Source: an uncultured Prevotella sp. (GTDB lineage Bacteria; Bacteroidota; Bacteroidia; Bacteroidales; Bacteroidaceae). Taken from it: a DNA stretch of 64,000 bases. A program made the position numbers and the translations under genes. The notes beneath the pieces were generated by a model that saw only the letters and a program-made list of their open reading frames with translations, was not told the origin of the DNA and did not search any database. Below, piece after piece: positions 42,631-50,963 of this stretch (positions are counted from its first letter, which is position 1; each line of letters starts with the position of its first letter). Location: contig ONTZ01000006.1 in the NCBI GenBank assembly GCA_900320905.1, positions 1-64,000 of the forward strand, given 5' to 3'.

Positions 42631-44556
42631 ATGGCTGCTATTAATGATTTGATTGCCAAGATAGAGGATGAAGACCTCCGTAATAAGATAGATGCTGAGT
42701 TGAAAAGGCTTCTGAAACAGAAGAAGTTTGGCTTGATGTTTGAAGACCACATGCCTGAGGGTCTGGCGGAAGGTGCTATATATCCCAGTCTTGAATTTGT
42801 GGATCAGGTGCAACATGCTCCAGACAAGGCACTTTGGCATGCGCTGATAGAGGCTGACAATTATTATGCCTTGCAACTGTTGGCTTACCTCTATCCGGGT
42901 ATGGTGGATTGCATCTATATTGACCCGCCATATAATACTGGAGCCAGAGATTGGAAGTACAACAACGACTATGTGGATTCAGCAGACCAGTATCGTCACT
43001 CGAAATGGCTCTCTATGATGAAGCGGCGTCTTCTGTTGGCAAAGAAACTGCTGGACCCTCGCGACTCAGTGTTGATTGTCACCATCGATGAAAAGGAATA
43101 CCTGCATTTGGGATGTCTGTTGGAAGAATTGTTCCCTGAAGCAAGGATGCAGATGGTAAGTAGCGTAATAAACCCTGCGGGAGTAAGTAGAGGTGGGGAG
43201 TTCGCAAGAACAGATGAGTACATTTATATAGTCATGTTTGGAAATATGTCCCCCCAGAAATTACCTTTATCTGATGATTGGAGGGGAAAAATCAAAGGAG
43301 GCTATAAAGACAAATTAAGATGGAATGGGTTGATGCGTTCTGGAACTAATGCAAGAAGAGAAGATCGACCCAACTTGTTTTATCCAATCTATGTATCAAA
43401 AGATGGATTACGTATCAATAAGATAGGTGATTCCATTCCTTTGACAAAAAATCGTAAAGAGGTGGAAACTCTTATTGATTCTGTTGCAATTTGGCCAATT
43501 CGTTCTGATGGCTCGGAAGGTAACTGGCAAATATCGCAAGATAAATTGACCTTTTTATACAAAAAAGGATATATACGCTTAGGAAGTTTTACAGAATTTG
43601 CGATGTCGCTATCCTATCTTAAAAGTGGGGAGGCAACAAAAGTAGATGAGGGAAAATTCCCAATTATAGGTCACAGAGACGATGGTTCCATTATTGTGGA
43701 TGAAAGTGAATATGAAGCAAATTATATCCCAGGCACTCAGTGGTGGATTACATCACATGATGCAACACAACAAGGAACAAAGCAACTTAATGCTATTATT
43801 GGCAAACGTTTTGATTTCCCTAAGTCTGTTTACGCTGTTCACGATACCATTCGCTTCTTCGTGGCAAACAAGCCCAACGCTCTGATTATTGATTTCTTTG
43901 CAGGCTCAGGTACAACACTCCATGCTGTGAACTTGCTGAATGCAGAGGATGGTGGTAATCGTCGTTGCATTTTGGTGACAAACAATGAGGTATCAGAGCA
44001 AGAAGCAAAAGATCTGAAAAAGAAAGGCTTTAAACCAGGCGACGAGGAATGGGAGCGGCTTGGTATAGCACGCTATGTCACATGGCCTCGTACGGTGTGC
44101 TCTATTGAGGGACATGATGTGAACGGGCAACCACTGAAAGGAGAATATCTTGGCACAGATCATCGCCAAATGAAAGATGGCTTTGAGGCCAACTGTGTGT
44201 TCTTCAAGTTGAACTTCCTTGATAAGACCAAGGTGGCATTGGGTCGCCAGTTCCGTGAATTGCTGCCTTTACTTTGGATGAAAGCAGGAGGAGAAGGGCC
44301 TTGTCCACAGTTAGAGACAGATGAGATTCCCAAGAAATTAATTCTTCCCGAGAATCGCCTTGCAGTTCTTACAGACGAAACCATTTTTACGGACTTTATG
44401 GAAGCCGTAAATGAATATAGAAAAATACGTATGGTTTTCCTTGTGGTGGATAGCGACTCTTTGTACAGAGATATGGCTCGCTGCTTCCCACAGAAGCAGA
44501 CATGTCAACTCTATCGTGACTATTTAGATAACTTCCGTATCAACCAAACAAGATAA
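42631..44556 (+). CDS. mod: Type III restriction-modification DNA methyltransferase (Mod)
   Basis: A 641-aa N6-adenine or N4-cytosine methyltransferase of beta class: motif IV DPPY (98-101) precedes motif I FFAGSGTT (422-429). The region between (about residues 170-400) is the target-recognition domain and is visibly more AT-rich than either flank, which suggests exchange of specificity. It transfers methyl from S-adenosylmethionine to protect the recognition site. Four bases separate it from the helicase-nuclease subunit. The pair makes a type III-like system. Confidence 0.88.
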   Translation: MAAINDLIAKIEDEDLRNKIDAELKRLLKQKKFGLMFEDHMPEGLAEGAIYPSLEFVDQVQHAPDKALWHALIEADNYYALQLLAYLYPGMVDCIYIDPPYNTGARDWKYNNDYVDSADQYRHSKWLSMMKRRLLLAKKLLDPRDSVLIVTIDEKEYLHLGCLLEELFPEARMQMVSSVINPAGVSRGGEFARTDEYIYIVMFGNMSPQKLPLSDDWRGKIKGGYKDKLRWNGLMRSGTNARREDRPNLFYPIYVSKDGLRINKIGDSIPLTKNRKEVETLIDSVAIWPIRSDGSEGNWQISQDKLTFLYKKGYIRLGSFTEFAMSLSYLKSGEATKVDEGKFPIIGHRDDGSIIVDESEYEANYIPGTQWWITSHDATQQGTKQLNAIIGKRFDFPKSVYAVHDTIRFFVANKPNALIIDFFAGSGTTLHAVNLLNAEDGGNRRCILVTNNEVSEQEAKDLKKKGFKPGDEEWERLGIARYVTWPRTVCSIEGHDVNGQPLKGEYLGTDHRQMKDGFEANCVFFKLNFLDKTKVALGRQFRELLPLLWMKAGGEGPCPQLETDEIPKKLILPENRLAVLTDETIFTDFMEAVNEYRKIRMVFLVVDSDSLYRDMARCFPQKQTCQLYRDYLDNFRINQTR

Positions 44557-44560
44557 GGTT

Positions 44561-47287
44561 ATGAAGGACGAACTGATTTCATTCCAGAAAAGGGCATTAG
44601 CGCAATTGCGTAATCATTGTGCTGCGGCTCATAATGAATATAAGAACACCAGGCAGAATCAGGTGGTGTCGTTCACTGCACCTACGGGTGCTGGTAAGAC
44701 TATCATTATGGCTTCGCTGATAGAGGACATCTTGTTTGGTAATGAGCAATATGTGGAGCAGCCAGATGCGATCTTTGTTTGGTTGTCTGATTCGCCAGAG
44801 TTAAATTTGCAATCGAAAGAGAAGATTGACACCAAATCAGATAAGATTAGGATCAATCAGTGTGTAGTGATTTCAGATGACTCCTTTGATCGTGAAACTC
44901 TGGAGGAGGGACATATCTACTTTTTGAATACTCAGAAGTTAAGTCGTACCAGTAATCTAACGGTGCATTCCGATAATCGTCAGTTTACCATCTGGGAAAC
45001 GTTGTCGAACACGATCTACGAAAAGGCCGACAAGTTGTATTTCATCATTGATGAGGCTCATCGTGGTATGCGAGGCACTGAGGCCGGACGTGCTACAACT
45101 ATTATGCAGAAGTTTATTCTCGGTAGCGAGCCGGATGGTTTGCCACCTGTACCAGTCGTTATAGGTATGTCTGCAACCATAGAGCGTTTCAGCCAATTGG
45201 TTAAAAATTCTACTGCTACCAATCGTCCTGTAAGAGTTTATCCGGAAGAAGTACGTTCATCAGGTCTGCTTAAAGATAGGGTGATTATCTATTATCCCAA
45301 AGAGGCAAACGAGCAGAAGGACTTAGCCGTATTGCAGGCTGCTACTGATGAGTGGTTACAGAAGTGTTTGCACTGGACCACTTTCTGTCGTGAGCAGCAC
45401 CACTGGATGGTGAAGCCTATTTTTGTGGTTCAGGTTTTGAATGGTAACAACGAGAATCTTTCCGAGACAAAACTTGATGAATGCCTTGCGAAGATAGAAG
45501 AACGGGCTGGATGTAAGTTTGAGAGGGGGGAGGTCGTGCATGCTTTTGGCGATACGAAGGGTGTCGTTAATATTTATGGACTTGAAGTGCCATACTTAGA
45601 GCCGTCGAAGATACAGGATGACAAGCAAGTACGGGTTGTTTTCTTTAAAGAAACACTTTCTACAGGATGGGATTGTCCGAGGGCAGAGACCATGATGTCA
45701 TTCCGTCGCTACGTGGATTCTACTGCTATAGCTCAGTTGTTGGGTCGAATGGTTCGCACGCCGATTCAACAGCGCATTATGGTTGACGATATGCTGAATG
45801 ATGTGCAATTGTTCTTGCCACATTTCGATGCCGATAAGGTAAAGAAAGTGGTGGATGAATTGCAGAATGAAGAGGGCGGAGAATTGCCAACAGATATTAT
45901 TGGTGATGAGATTGAACGCGGTTCGTTTGTCTGGGTAACATCAAGAAGAGCGAATCGCAAGCCCCAAAAGGAAGATCAGAGTCTGTCATTATTTGATCAG
46001 TCGGATATGACATCTGACGGTTCCCAAGGGCAAACTATTCCAAACTCTTATGTCGCAGATCGGCCCCGTCGAACGGAGAAAAAGCAGGATGAACCATCTG
46101 TCGCCCCTGAATCTATTGATTTTGAGTATGATCGCATAGACCGTACTAAGATTGTAGAGTTTATCAATGACAAGGCACTGCCAAGTTATCAGGTTAGGCC
46201 CTATCAGCAGAGCAATTATCTGACTTCGCTATATTCCCTTGTTCGTTTCCTCCTTCTCTCAGGATTAGATATTCATGCAAAAGAGGAAGTCATCAATACA
46301 ATCGTTGAGAGAATAAATAGTTATATAGAAAGACTGAGACATTCTGGGAAATATACAGAAGCCAAAGCGAAGGTTGTCAATTTTGAGATGCTTGCCAGCG
46401 TGTACGATGCCTTTGGAGAAAAGATTAAAGCAGACCCTGTCAAAAATGTTTTTTCTGAGACAAATGTCGATATAGAGCGACAACTACGAATTGCCGAGAA
46501 GCAACTTGGTAATGAAGGCGTTGCAGTAGCGTATGGTAGGAAATATGACAATCCGGATGCACCAGGTAGTTATATGGTTGATGTGATCTTGTTTGTATGC
46601 GATGAGGAGCAGATGAAACTGTTGCATGACTATGCCAAAGCGACATACCATCAGTTGAATGACAAATATAGGCAGAAGACTACCCAGTTGTCGGATATGT
46701 TGAAGACGCAATATCGGAATATTGTCCGTGATAGTGCTGAAGTTTCTGATGTTCCATTCTTCTTGGGTGAGAACATCATGTTCCGTAACGATGAGGATGG
46801 TGAAGAATATACTGACCATCTCTTTGTAGATGAGGTGACGGGTAAGGTTCGCATCAAACTTAATGAATGGGAAAAGAAAGTTATTGATGAGGAGCGCAAG
46901 AATGAAGAATTCCGCTGTTGGTATCGTAATCCTTCTCGAGGAAGGGATGCGCTGGCTTTATACCATATATATAAAGGGACGAAAAAGGCTTTCTATCCTG
47001 ACTTTTTGATTATCCGTAAGGAGAATGGTGGAGATTATATTATTGATATTCTTGAACCACACAATCCTGCGTATGATGATAACGTGAGCAAGGCTAAGGC
47101 ATTGGCTCAGTATGCTACAGAGAATCCATGTATCGGTAGGGCACAATTGATCAGATTATCAAAGACTGCAACTGGTGAAGAACTCCGGCGTCTTGATTTT
47201 GCCGCTCATAGCGAGTTGCGTGAAAAGGTGGCGGTGATTAATACCAATGAGGAATTGGATCATTTGTTTACACAGTATGGGGAGTAG
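44561..47287 (+). CDS. res: Type III restriction helicase-endonuclease subunit (Res)
   Basis: A 908-aa protein. Superfamily 2 helicase core: Walker A APTGAGKT (40-47), DEAH box Asp164-His167 and a motif VI-like LLGRMVRTP. A polar linker near residues 455-500 leads to a C-terminal region with FYPDFLII and YIIDILEPHNP, the PD-(D/E)xK-like end of this subfamily, in which the canonical Lys position reads His. It translocates on DNA and cuts between sites. The gene appears intact. Confidence 0.87.
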   Translation: MKDELISFQKRALAQLRNHCAAAHNEYKNTRQNQVVSFTAPTGAGKTIIMASLIEDILFGNEQYVEQPDAIFVWLSDSPELNLQSKEKIDTKSDKIRINQCVVISDDSFDRETLEEGHIYFLNTQKLSRTSNLTVHSDNRQFTIWETLSNTIYEKADKLYFIIDEAHRGMRGTEAGRATTIMQKFILGSEPDGLPPVPVVIGMSATIERFSQLVKNSTATNRPVRVYPEEVRSSGLLKDRVIIYYPKEANEQKDLAVLQAATDEWLQKCLHWTTFCREQHHWMVKPIFVVQVLNGNNENLSETKLDECLAKIEERAGCKFERGEVVHAFGDTKGVVNIYGLEVPYLEPSKIQDDKQVRVVFFKETLSTGWDCPRAETMMSFRRYVDSTAIAQLLGRMVRTPIQQRIMVDDMLNDVQLFLPHFDADKVKKVVDELQNEEGGELPTDIIGDEIERGSFVWVTSRRANRKPQKEDQSLSLFDQSDMTSDGSQGQTIPNSYVADRPRRTEKKQDEPSVAPESIDFEYDRIDRTKIVEFINDKALPSYQVRPYQQSNYLTSLYSLVRFLLLSGLDIHAKEEVINTIVERINSYIERLRHSGKYTEAKAKVVNFEMLASVYDAFGEKIKADPVKNVFSETNVDIERQLRIAEKQLGNEGVAVAYGRKYDNPDAPGSYMVDVILFVCDEEQMKLLHDYAKATYHQLNDKYRQKTTQLSDMLKTQYRNIVRDSAEVSDVPFFLGENIMFRNDEDGEEYTDHLFVDEVTGKVRIKLNEWEKKVIDEERKNEEFRCWYRNPSRGRDALALYHIYKGTKKAFYPDFLIIRKENGGDYIIDILEPHNPAYDDNVSKAKALAQYATENPCIGRAQLIRLSKTATGEELRRLDFAAHSELREKVAVINTNEELDHLFTQYGE

Positions 47288-47302
47288 TATAAAGGAAAGA
47301 AA

Positions 47303-47476
47303 ATGGGAACATTAAAAGAGTATAAATGCAAAGGTTGTGGTTATTCCATAACGGGCACCAGGAAAGGTCGTACCTTGGGTATGATGGGTGAAATCGAAAC
47401 GGAAAAAGTCCCGAGGAAATGTCCCAAATGCGGAGGTGATATGAAAGAAACTGGTACTGTCATCATGATAGATTAG
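47303..47476 (+). CDS. Small zinc-ribbon protein, third gene of the restriction operon
   Basis: A 57-aa protein starting 15 bases after the Res stop and preceded by AAGGAAAG. It has YKCKGCGY and RKCPKCGGDM, two CxxC knuckles of a rubredoxin-like zinc ribbon. No other domain is present. The position and terminator downstream (47515) make it part of the operon. A role in DNA contact or complex assembly is inferred. Confidence 0.72.
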   Translation: MGTLKEYKCKGCGYSITGTRKGRTLGMMGEIETEKVPRKCPKCGGDMKETGTVIMID

Positions 47477-47514
47477 TATTTTATTGTGAAAACCAAACAG
47501 TAAGAAAAGTAAAA

Positions 47515-47541
47515 GATGCAGGGCTGAGATAGTCCTGCATC
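47515..47541 (+). terminator. Terminator-like hairpin of the restriction operon
   Basis: GATGCAGG and CCTGCATC pair perfectly around an 11-base loop, followed by TTCATTC rather than a clean U-run. Confidence 0.6.
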
Positions 47542-47604
47542 TTCATTCAGGAGGCACATCATAGAAGATACCGTTCATCTTCCGTTCAGTTCAAGGCTAC
47601 TTAA

Positions 47605-47952
47605 TTAGTACGATTCAACATCTTCAAGGCTATCAATTAATTCAATAATGGATTTCCCATCAATCTTGAATTGTTCAAGAGCAGCATTGCCATTCTCGAA
47701 ACGCTGATACTCTTGAGTGAAGTGCTCATCGGATAATGCGACATACTCTGGGTCTGACATAAAGTAATAGCGATTACCTTTATAACTGAACGCTAAATCA
47801 TAACCCTGAACAGCAAAGTCGTAAAATAACGTTTCCTCAATACTATTTTTGTAGCCGTGATAAAGGCTTCCGTTATGGCTGTAGTCTGGCATATACTTAC
47901 CATTAAACAAATAACCAGCCAAATCTTTCATTACATAATCTGCTTTTGCCAT
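47605..47952 (-). CDS. Unknown 115-aa protein, possible immunity protein
   Basis: An acidic, soluble protein with many aromatic residues (YLFNGKYMPDYSHNG, NRYYFMSDPEY). It ends the leftward cassette of three genes. Size, acidity and its place right after the 122-aa basic protein fit an immunity partner, but no family is recognised. The gap between the two is 7 bases. Confidence 0.55.
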   Translation of the reverse strand: MAKADYVMKDLAGYLFNGKYMPDYSHNGSLYHGYKNSIEETLFYDFAVQGYDLAFSYKGNRYYFMSDPEYVALSDEHFTQEYQRFENGNAALEQFKIDGKSIIELIDSLEDVESY

Positions 47953-47959
47953 TTTGTTA

Positions 47960-48328
47960 TTATTTTAAATTTATTGCATCTTCTAAAAGTTTCTTCAATC
48001 CTTCTGTTAGAGGTTTAGCATCCAAAGGATGGCCATCTTTCCAAGGATGATAATGAGCCCCGAGACCTTTGTGATCTGTGGTATGTATTTCGAACAATTT
48101 CTTTCCATCGTCACCATATTTGGCAACTCCTTTAAGTCCTTTTCCACCCTTGTTAAATACAGCATATATTGAATTTGGTGTATGACTTTCCTCAGGCAGA
48201 CTAATAGAATCTTTCGTGTTCTTAAGTTCCAAAACCTTAATGCCAGAAGGTGTAACCATAATTGTTTTCCACCTTCTTCCTGCTTCAGAATGAGTAGTTC
48301 CGAGAGCAAAACTTCCATTACCTCCCAT
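47960..48328 (-). CDS. Unknown 122-aa protein, possible toxin-like domain
   Basis: A basic protein with a conserved-looking His-rich end: FEIHTTDHKGLGAHYHPWKD. Such HxxxHKG...HxH patterns occur in C-terminal toxin modules of polymorphic toxins, yet no secretion or delivery domain is attached. The start ATG overlaps the last 11 bases of the DUF4417 gene. It may be a detached toxin domain with the following gene as antitoxin; that is inference. Confidence 0.55.
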   Translation of the reverse strand: MGGNGSFALGTTHSEAGRRWKTIMVTPSGIKVLELKNTKDSISLPEESHTPNSIYAVFNKGGKGLKGVAKYGDDGKKLFEIHTTDHKGLGAHYHPWKDGHPLDAKPLTEGLKKLLEDAINLK

Positions 48329-49043
48329 AGCGCATGTAGTTTAATCGTTCGTTTTCAAAAAACACACTAATATCCAAATACTCACCAGGCATGACGGTGC
48401 CGTAGCGGACAATAAGAGAGGGTTTGAGTGTAGAGATGGCTTTCTCGTAGCCACGATACCAAAGATACTTTGACAAATCGTGCTTTAGAATACCTTTGCA
48501 GTTGATGGCAATAATAGAATGTCTTGGCATGGAGGACCAACTATAAGCATAACTATCCGGGAGTGACCATGTGACATTTGGAATTACCCTAACACCATTT
48601 CTTTGTAGATAAGCAGAGAATGCTCTATTGATATACGCACAGAAATATCTATCTTCAGCAGACATGTCTGCATATTGAGACAGGTCTGTACCAATCACAG
48701 AATGGCACTTCTTAAAGAACTCCAAATACTTTTCAGGATTTCGAAGAACCCTAATGAAAAGTAAGTCGTTGATGAAGAAATGTACCGTGCAGTTGTAGTC
48801 CTTGTAAGCATAGGCCTCATTAAACGGAACCAACCTTGTAGGTGTTTCGCCATAATAAGGTACCAGAGCCGGTAAAGGGGTCGTAAACGACTGCGGCATC
48901 TCTCCATACAAATCACTGTGGAAAAGTTCAGTCATGTTTAGGCTGAACGTTTTCCTTTCTTTCTTAACTTTACCCTTTCGGGAAGGTGATGAGATCGTAC
49001 TTGAATGGCTCTCATAACCAGAAAAAAACAGAATCTGTTCCAT
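48318..49043 (-). CDS. DUF4417 family protein
   Basis: A 241-aa protein. Residues ~45-235 match DUF4417, a phage- and mobile-element-associated family: VPFNEAYAYKDYNCTVHFF, AYINRAFSAYLQRNG, PNVTWSLPDSYAYS and VMPGEYLDISVFFEN. Function unknown. The N-terminal ~40 residues are basic and Ser-rich. It is the first gene of a three-gene leftward set. A clear promoter was not found. Confidence 0.75.
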   Translation of the reverse strand: MEQILFFSGYESHSSTISSPSRKGKVKKERKTFSLNMTELFHSDLYGEMPQSFTTPLPALVPYYGETPTRLVPFNEAYAYKDYNCTVHFFINDLLFIRVLRNPEKYLEFFKKCHSVIGTDLSQYADMSAEDRYFCAYINRAFSAYLQRNGVRVIPNVTWSLPDSYAYSWSSMPRHSIIAINCKGILKHDLSKYLWYRGYEKAISTLKPSLIVRYGTVMPGEYLDISVFFENERLNYMRYGR

Positions 49044-49122
49044 TTTTTACTCGTTTTTATTAAAATATTTTAAAAAAGCCCGATATGAGAACCTTTGTGT
49101 ACTACTTATAAGATTAATTACT

Positions 49123-49130
49123 TACTTTTG
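49123..49130 (+). promoter_or_regulatory. -7 box of candidate small RNA
   Basis: TACTTTTG, 7 bases before the predicted RNA start at 49137. Confidence 0.55.
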
Positions 49131-49136
49131 CACTGG

Positions 49137-49233
49137 AACTATCCAGGTCCCCTGATTCTGGGGCAACTCAGAAAGATATCGGGAGGTTTCCTATTGACCC
49201 TGCGCTATTGCCCTAGCGCGGGGTCATTTTTTT
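49137..49233 (+). ncRNA. Candidate ~97-base small RNA with three hairpins
   Basis: Hairpins CTGGA/TCCAG, CCCC/GGGG and a strong terminator GACCCTGCGCTA/TAGCGCGGGGTC (49196-49225) followed by seven T. Promoter, compact structure and terminator with no downstream gene for 300 bases support a free-standing RNA. Rfam family not identified. Bases 49234-49507 hold no supported gene. Confidence 0.6.
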
Positions 49234-49507
49234 GTTGCCCATTCTCTGTTATATTTTCTTTTGCATGATTAATGCCCCTCCATATTTAATTGTTTATAAC
49301 TTGACTTCATCCTATTAAGGGATTTAGTCATTATCATTTGCAAAGATAAACATATTTTTAATCTCATCCAAAAATAAAAACTGAAATATTCTATTTTCAA
49401 ACTATTTTTAGTAATTTCGCCACCTGAAAATAGAAAAGACAACAAATAAAAACAATTCAAGCACTGGAATTAACAGGTAGATTCATTGCCATTCACAAAA
49501 ATAAGTG

Positions 49508-49515
49508 TAACTTTG
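49508..49515 (+). promoter_or_regulatory. -7 box of the DUF6794-like gene
   Basis: TAACTTTG, 21 bases before the ATG at 49537; this rejects the upstream in-frame start at 49486. Confidence 0.55.
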
Positions 49516-49536
49516 CATCGGATAATCAATAGCGGT

Positions 49537-49836
49537 ATGAAGAAAAGACTTGAATTAAAGCAGGTGCCAAGAACAAAGAAGGATGCCTTTGCCCAGTTGG
49601 ATGCTCAATTTAATGAAGAGGAGAAAGGCCAGATTGCCAAAGCCGACTCCATAGAACTTCATTTCTCATTGGGGATGTGGATTCGGAACAACTGGATATA
49701 TCAACAGGACGAAGAGGATGTGAAGCACTTGGCGGAAATGTTTGGTGAGGATTCTCCGTTCTTTCAAGCGGATGATCTGTCTGGCAGAATCATCGAGTCG
49801 TACCAACGGCATCTGAGAGCAATAAAGAAGAAATAG
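49537..49836 (+). CDS. DUF6794-like small protein
   Basis: A 99-aa protein starting at ATG 49537. The segment LHFSLGMWIRNNWIY followed by DDLSGRIIESYQRHL matches the DUF6794 pattern (HFGLGxWIRNNW...DDMSxII). Function unknown. Basic N-terminus, no membrane segment. It is followed after 21 bases by a second small gene. Confidence 0.7.
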   Translation: MKKRLELKQVPRTKKDAFAQLDAQFNEEEKGQIAKADSIELHFSLGMWIRNNWIYQQDEEDVKHLAEMFGEDSPFFQADDLSGRIIESYQRHLRAIKKK

Positions 49837-49857
49837 GTTACATAAAATATTAGCATT

Positions 49858-50136
49858 ATGAGTAATAATAAAGATGCAGAATTTGCTGTAAGGATGGAAA
49901 TGATTACCAACAAAGCAGCAAAAGATATTGTTAAATATCTAACATCGAATATCAATAATTCGATGGTATCAGTGGTGTCATTGGTTAAGGCTATGGCTAT
50001 CATGTTAGAGGCAAGCAAAGCGGCAGGAGAAGACGATGAATTTTTTGAGTCGATAATCTTTGATACGTTAAAGTCTGCAAGAAAGGAAGCAAGTAAGTTG
50101 GTGGGCAAAGTTGGAGGAGGAAAGTCCGGGAACTAG
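49858..50136 (+). CDS. Unknown 92-aa helical protein
   Basis: Helical and Ala/Ser/Met-rich with a Lys-Gly tail (KLVGKVGGGK). No recognised domain. Probably co-transcribed with the previous gene. Confidence 0.55.
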   Translation: MSNNKDAEFAVRMEMITNKAAKDIVKYLTSNINNSMVSVVSLVKAMAIMLEASKAAGEDDEFFESIIFDTLKSARKEASKLVGKVGGGKSGN

Positions 50137-50155
50137 AATCACTTTAGTTTTGCAA

Positions 50156-50181
50156 AAAAAATGGGGCTCCGCTGAGTCCCT
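50156..50181. repeat. Hairpin repeat, copy 2
   Basis: Identical core GGGGCTC-cgct-GAGTCCC to 12972-12996. It abuts the right-hand break of the rhuM remnant at 50184. Confidence 0.65.
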
Positions 50182-50183
50182 GA

Positions 50184-50336
50184 CCCAACAGACATGATCA
50201 TGTCAAGATTGAAGTATTCTACTTGATAATTTTTACCATCAGCGGCAGTTGTCGCAAATTTTGCGCCAACTGGTTCTCCTTTCAACTCTTCTTTTAAAGC
50301 GTTGTTGATATGTTTACCAACAGTTTTAATATCTCT
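50184..50336 (-). pseudogene. Internal fragment of a RhuM/DUF-type virulence gene
   Basis: The minus strand encodes RDIKTVGKHINNALKEEL and AKFATTAADGKNYQVEYF ending NLDMIMSVG, a middle segment of RhuM proteins different from the copy at 13036. Both ends are missing: an in-frame stop lies two codons upstream, next to a REP-like half unit (50345-50367), and the downstream break meets the hairpin repeat. A relic of 51 codons. Confidence 0.75.
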
Positions 50337-50384
50337 CGGTTAGAATCAGGGGACGGTTCTTGTGATCATTTCGAAAATATTGAT

Positions 50385-50392
50385 TAACTTTG
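50385..50392 (+). promoter_or_regulatory. -7 box-like site upstream of the yhcG remnant
   Basis: TAACTTTG; a second TAACTTTG lies at 50459-50466, 14 bases before the ATG at 50481. Confidence 0.4.
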
Positions 50393-50480
50393 CAAACGAA
50401 ATATGGTTGAAAGATGTCGGATGTATGAAGTCTGAAGGCTGATGTGAAATATAATTTGTAACTTTGGAACAAAATAAGAT

Positions 50481-50902
50481 ATGAACAACGAAATAGAAAA
50501 AAGAGAACAACAGTTCGAAGAGATACGTGGTATTATAACATTCCATAGGTCGAAGGCATTGCAAGGTGTTAATGAGGAATCGCTGATGATGAGTTGGCGA
50601 GTGGGACAAGTAGTTTCTCATCGACTAAAAACAACGAGTGGGGGAGCAAAGTCGTTACGCAACTATCAGAATATCTTCGGACAAAGGATCCTTCTTTGAA
50701 GGGATATAGCAGAAGAAACATTTATAATATGGTGATGTTTTACGAGGCATATTCTTCTGAAGCGTTTCGCATAAAAACAGACTCCTTGAAACTTCAAACA
50801 ATTGTGCAGAAGCCGTCTGCACAATTGGATGCGGAATTAGTGCAGACGGATTCTGCGAATTTCTTGGAACAGCAGAATCAAAGGGAAGGTTCTGGTGACT
50901 AG
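50481..50902 (+). pseudogene. YhcG/DUF1016 N-terminal domain, frameshifted and truncated
   Basis: The first frame gives EIRGIITFHRSKALQGVNEE and SWRVGQVVSHRL. At an A5 run (50627-50631) the family sequence continues in the next frame: NEWGSKVVTQLSEYLRTKDP and YSRRNIYNMVMFYEAYSSEAF, stopping at 50902. The C-terminal PD-(D/E)xK nuclease domain is missing entirely. YhcG proteins are restriction-linked nucleases, so this is a decayed defence gene. A one-base indel in the A-run explains the shift. Confidence 0.82.
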
Positions 50903-50963
50903 ACAAAGTGAAAGGTGATACAGATAAGGAACTATTCCCACGATCAAGGAAATCGAGGAAATA

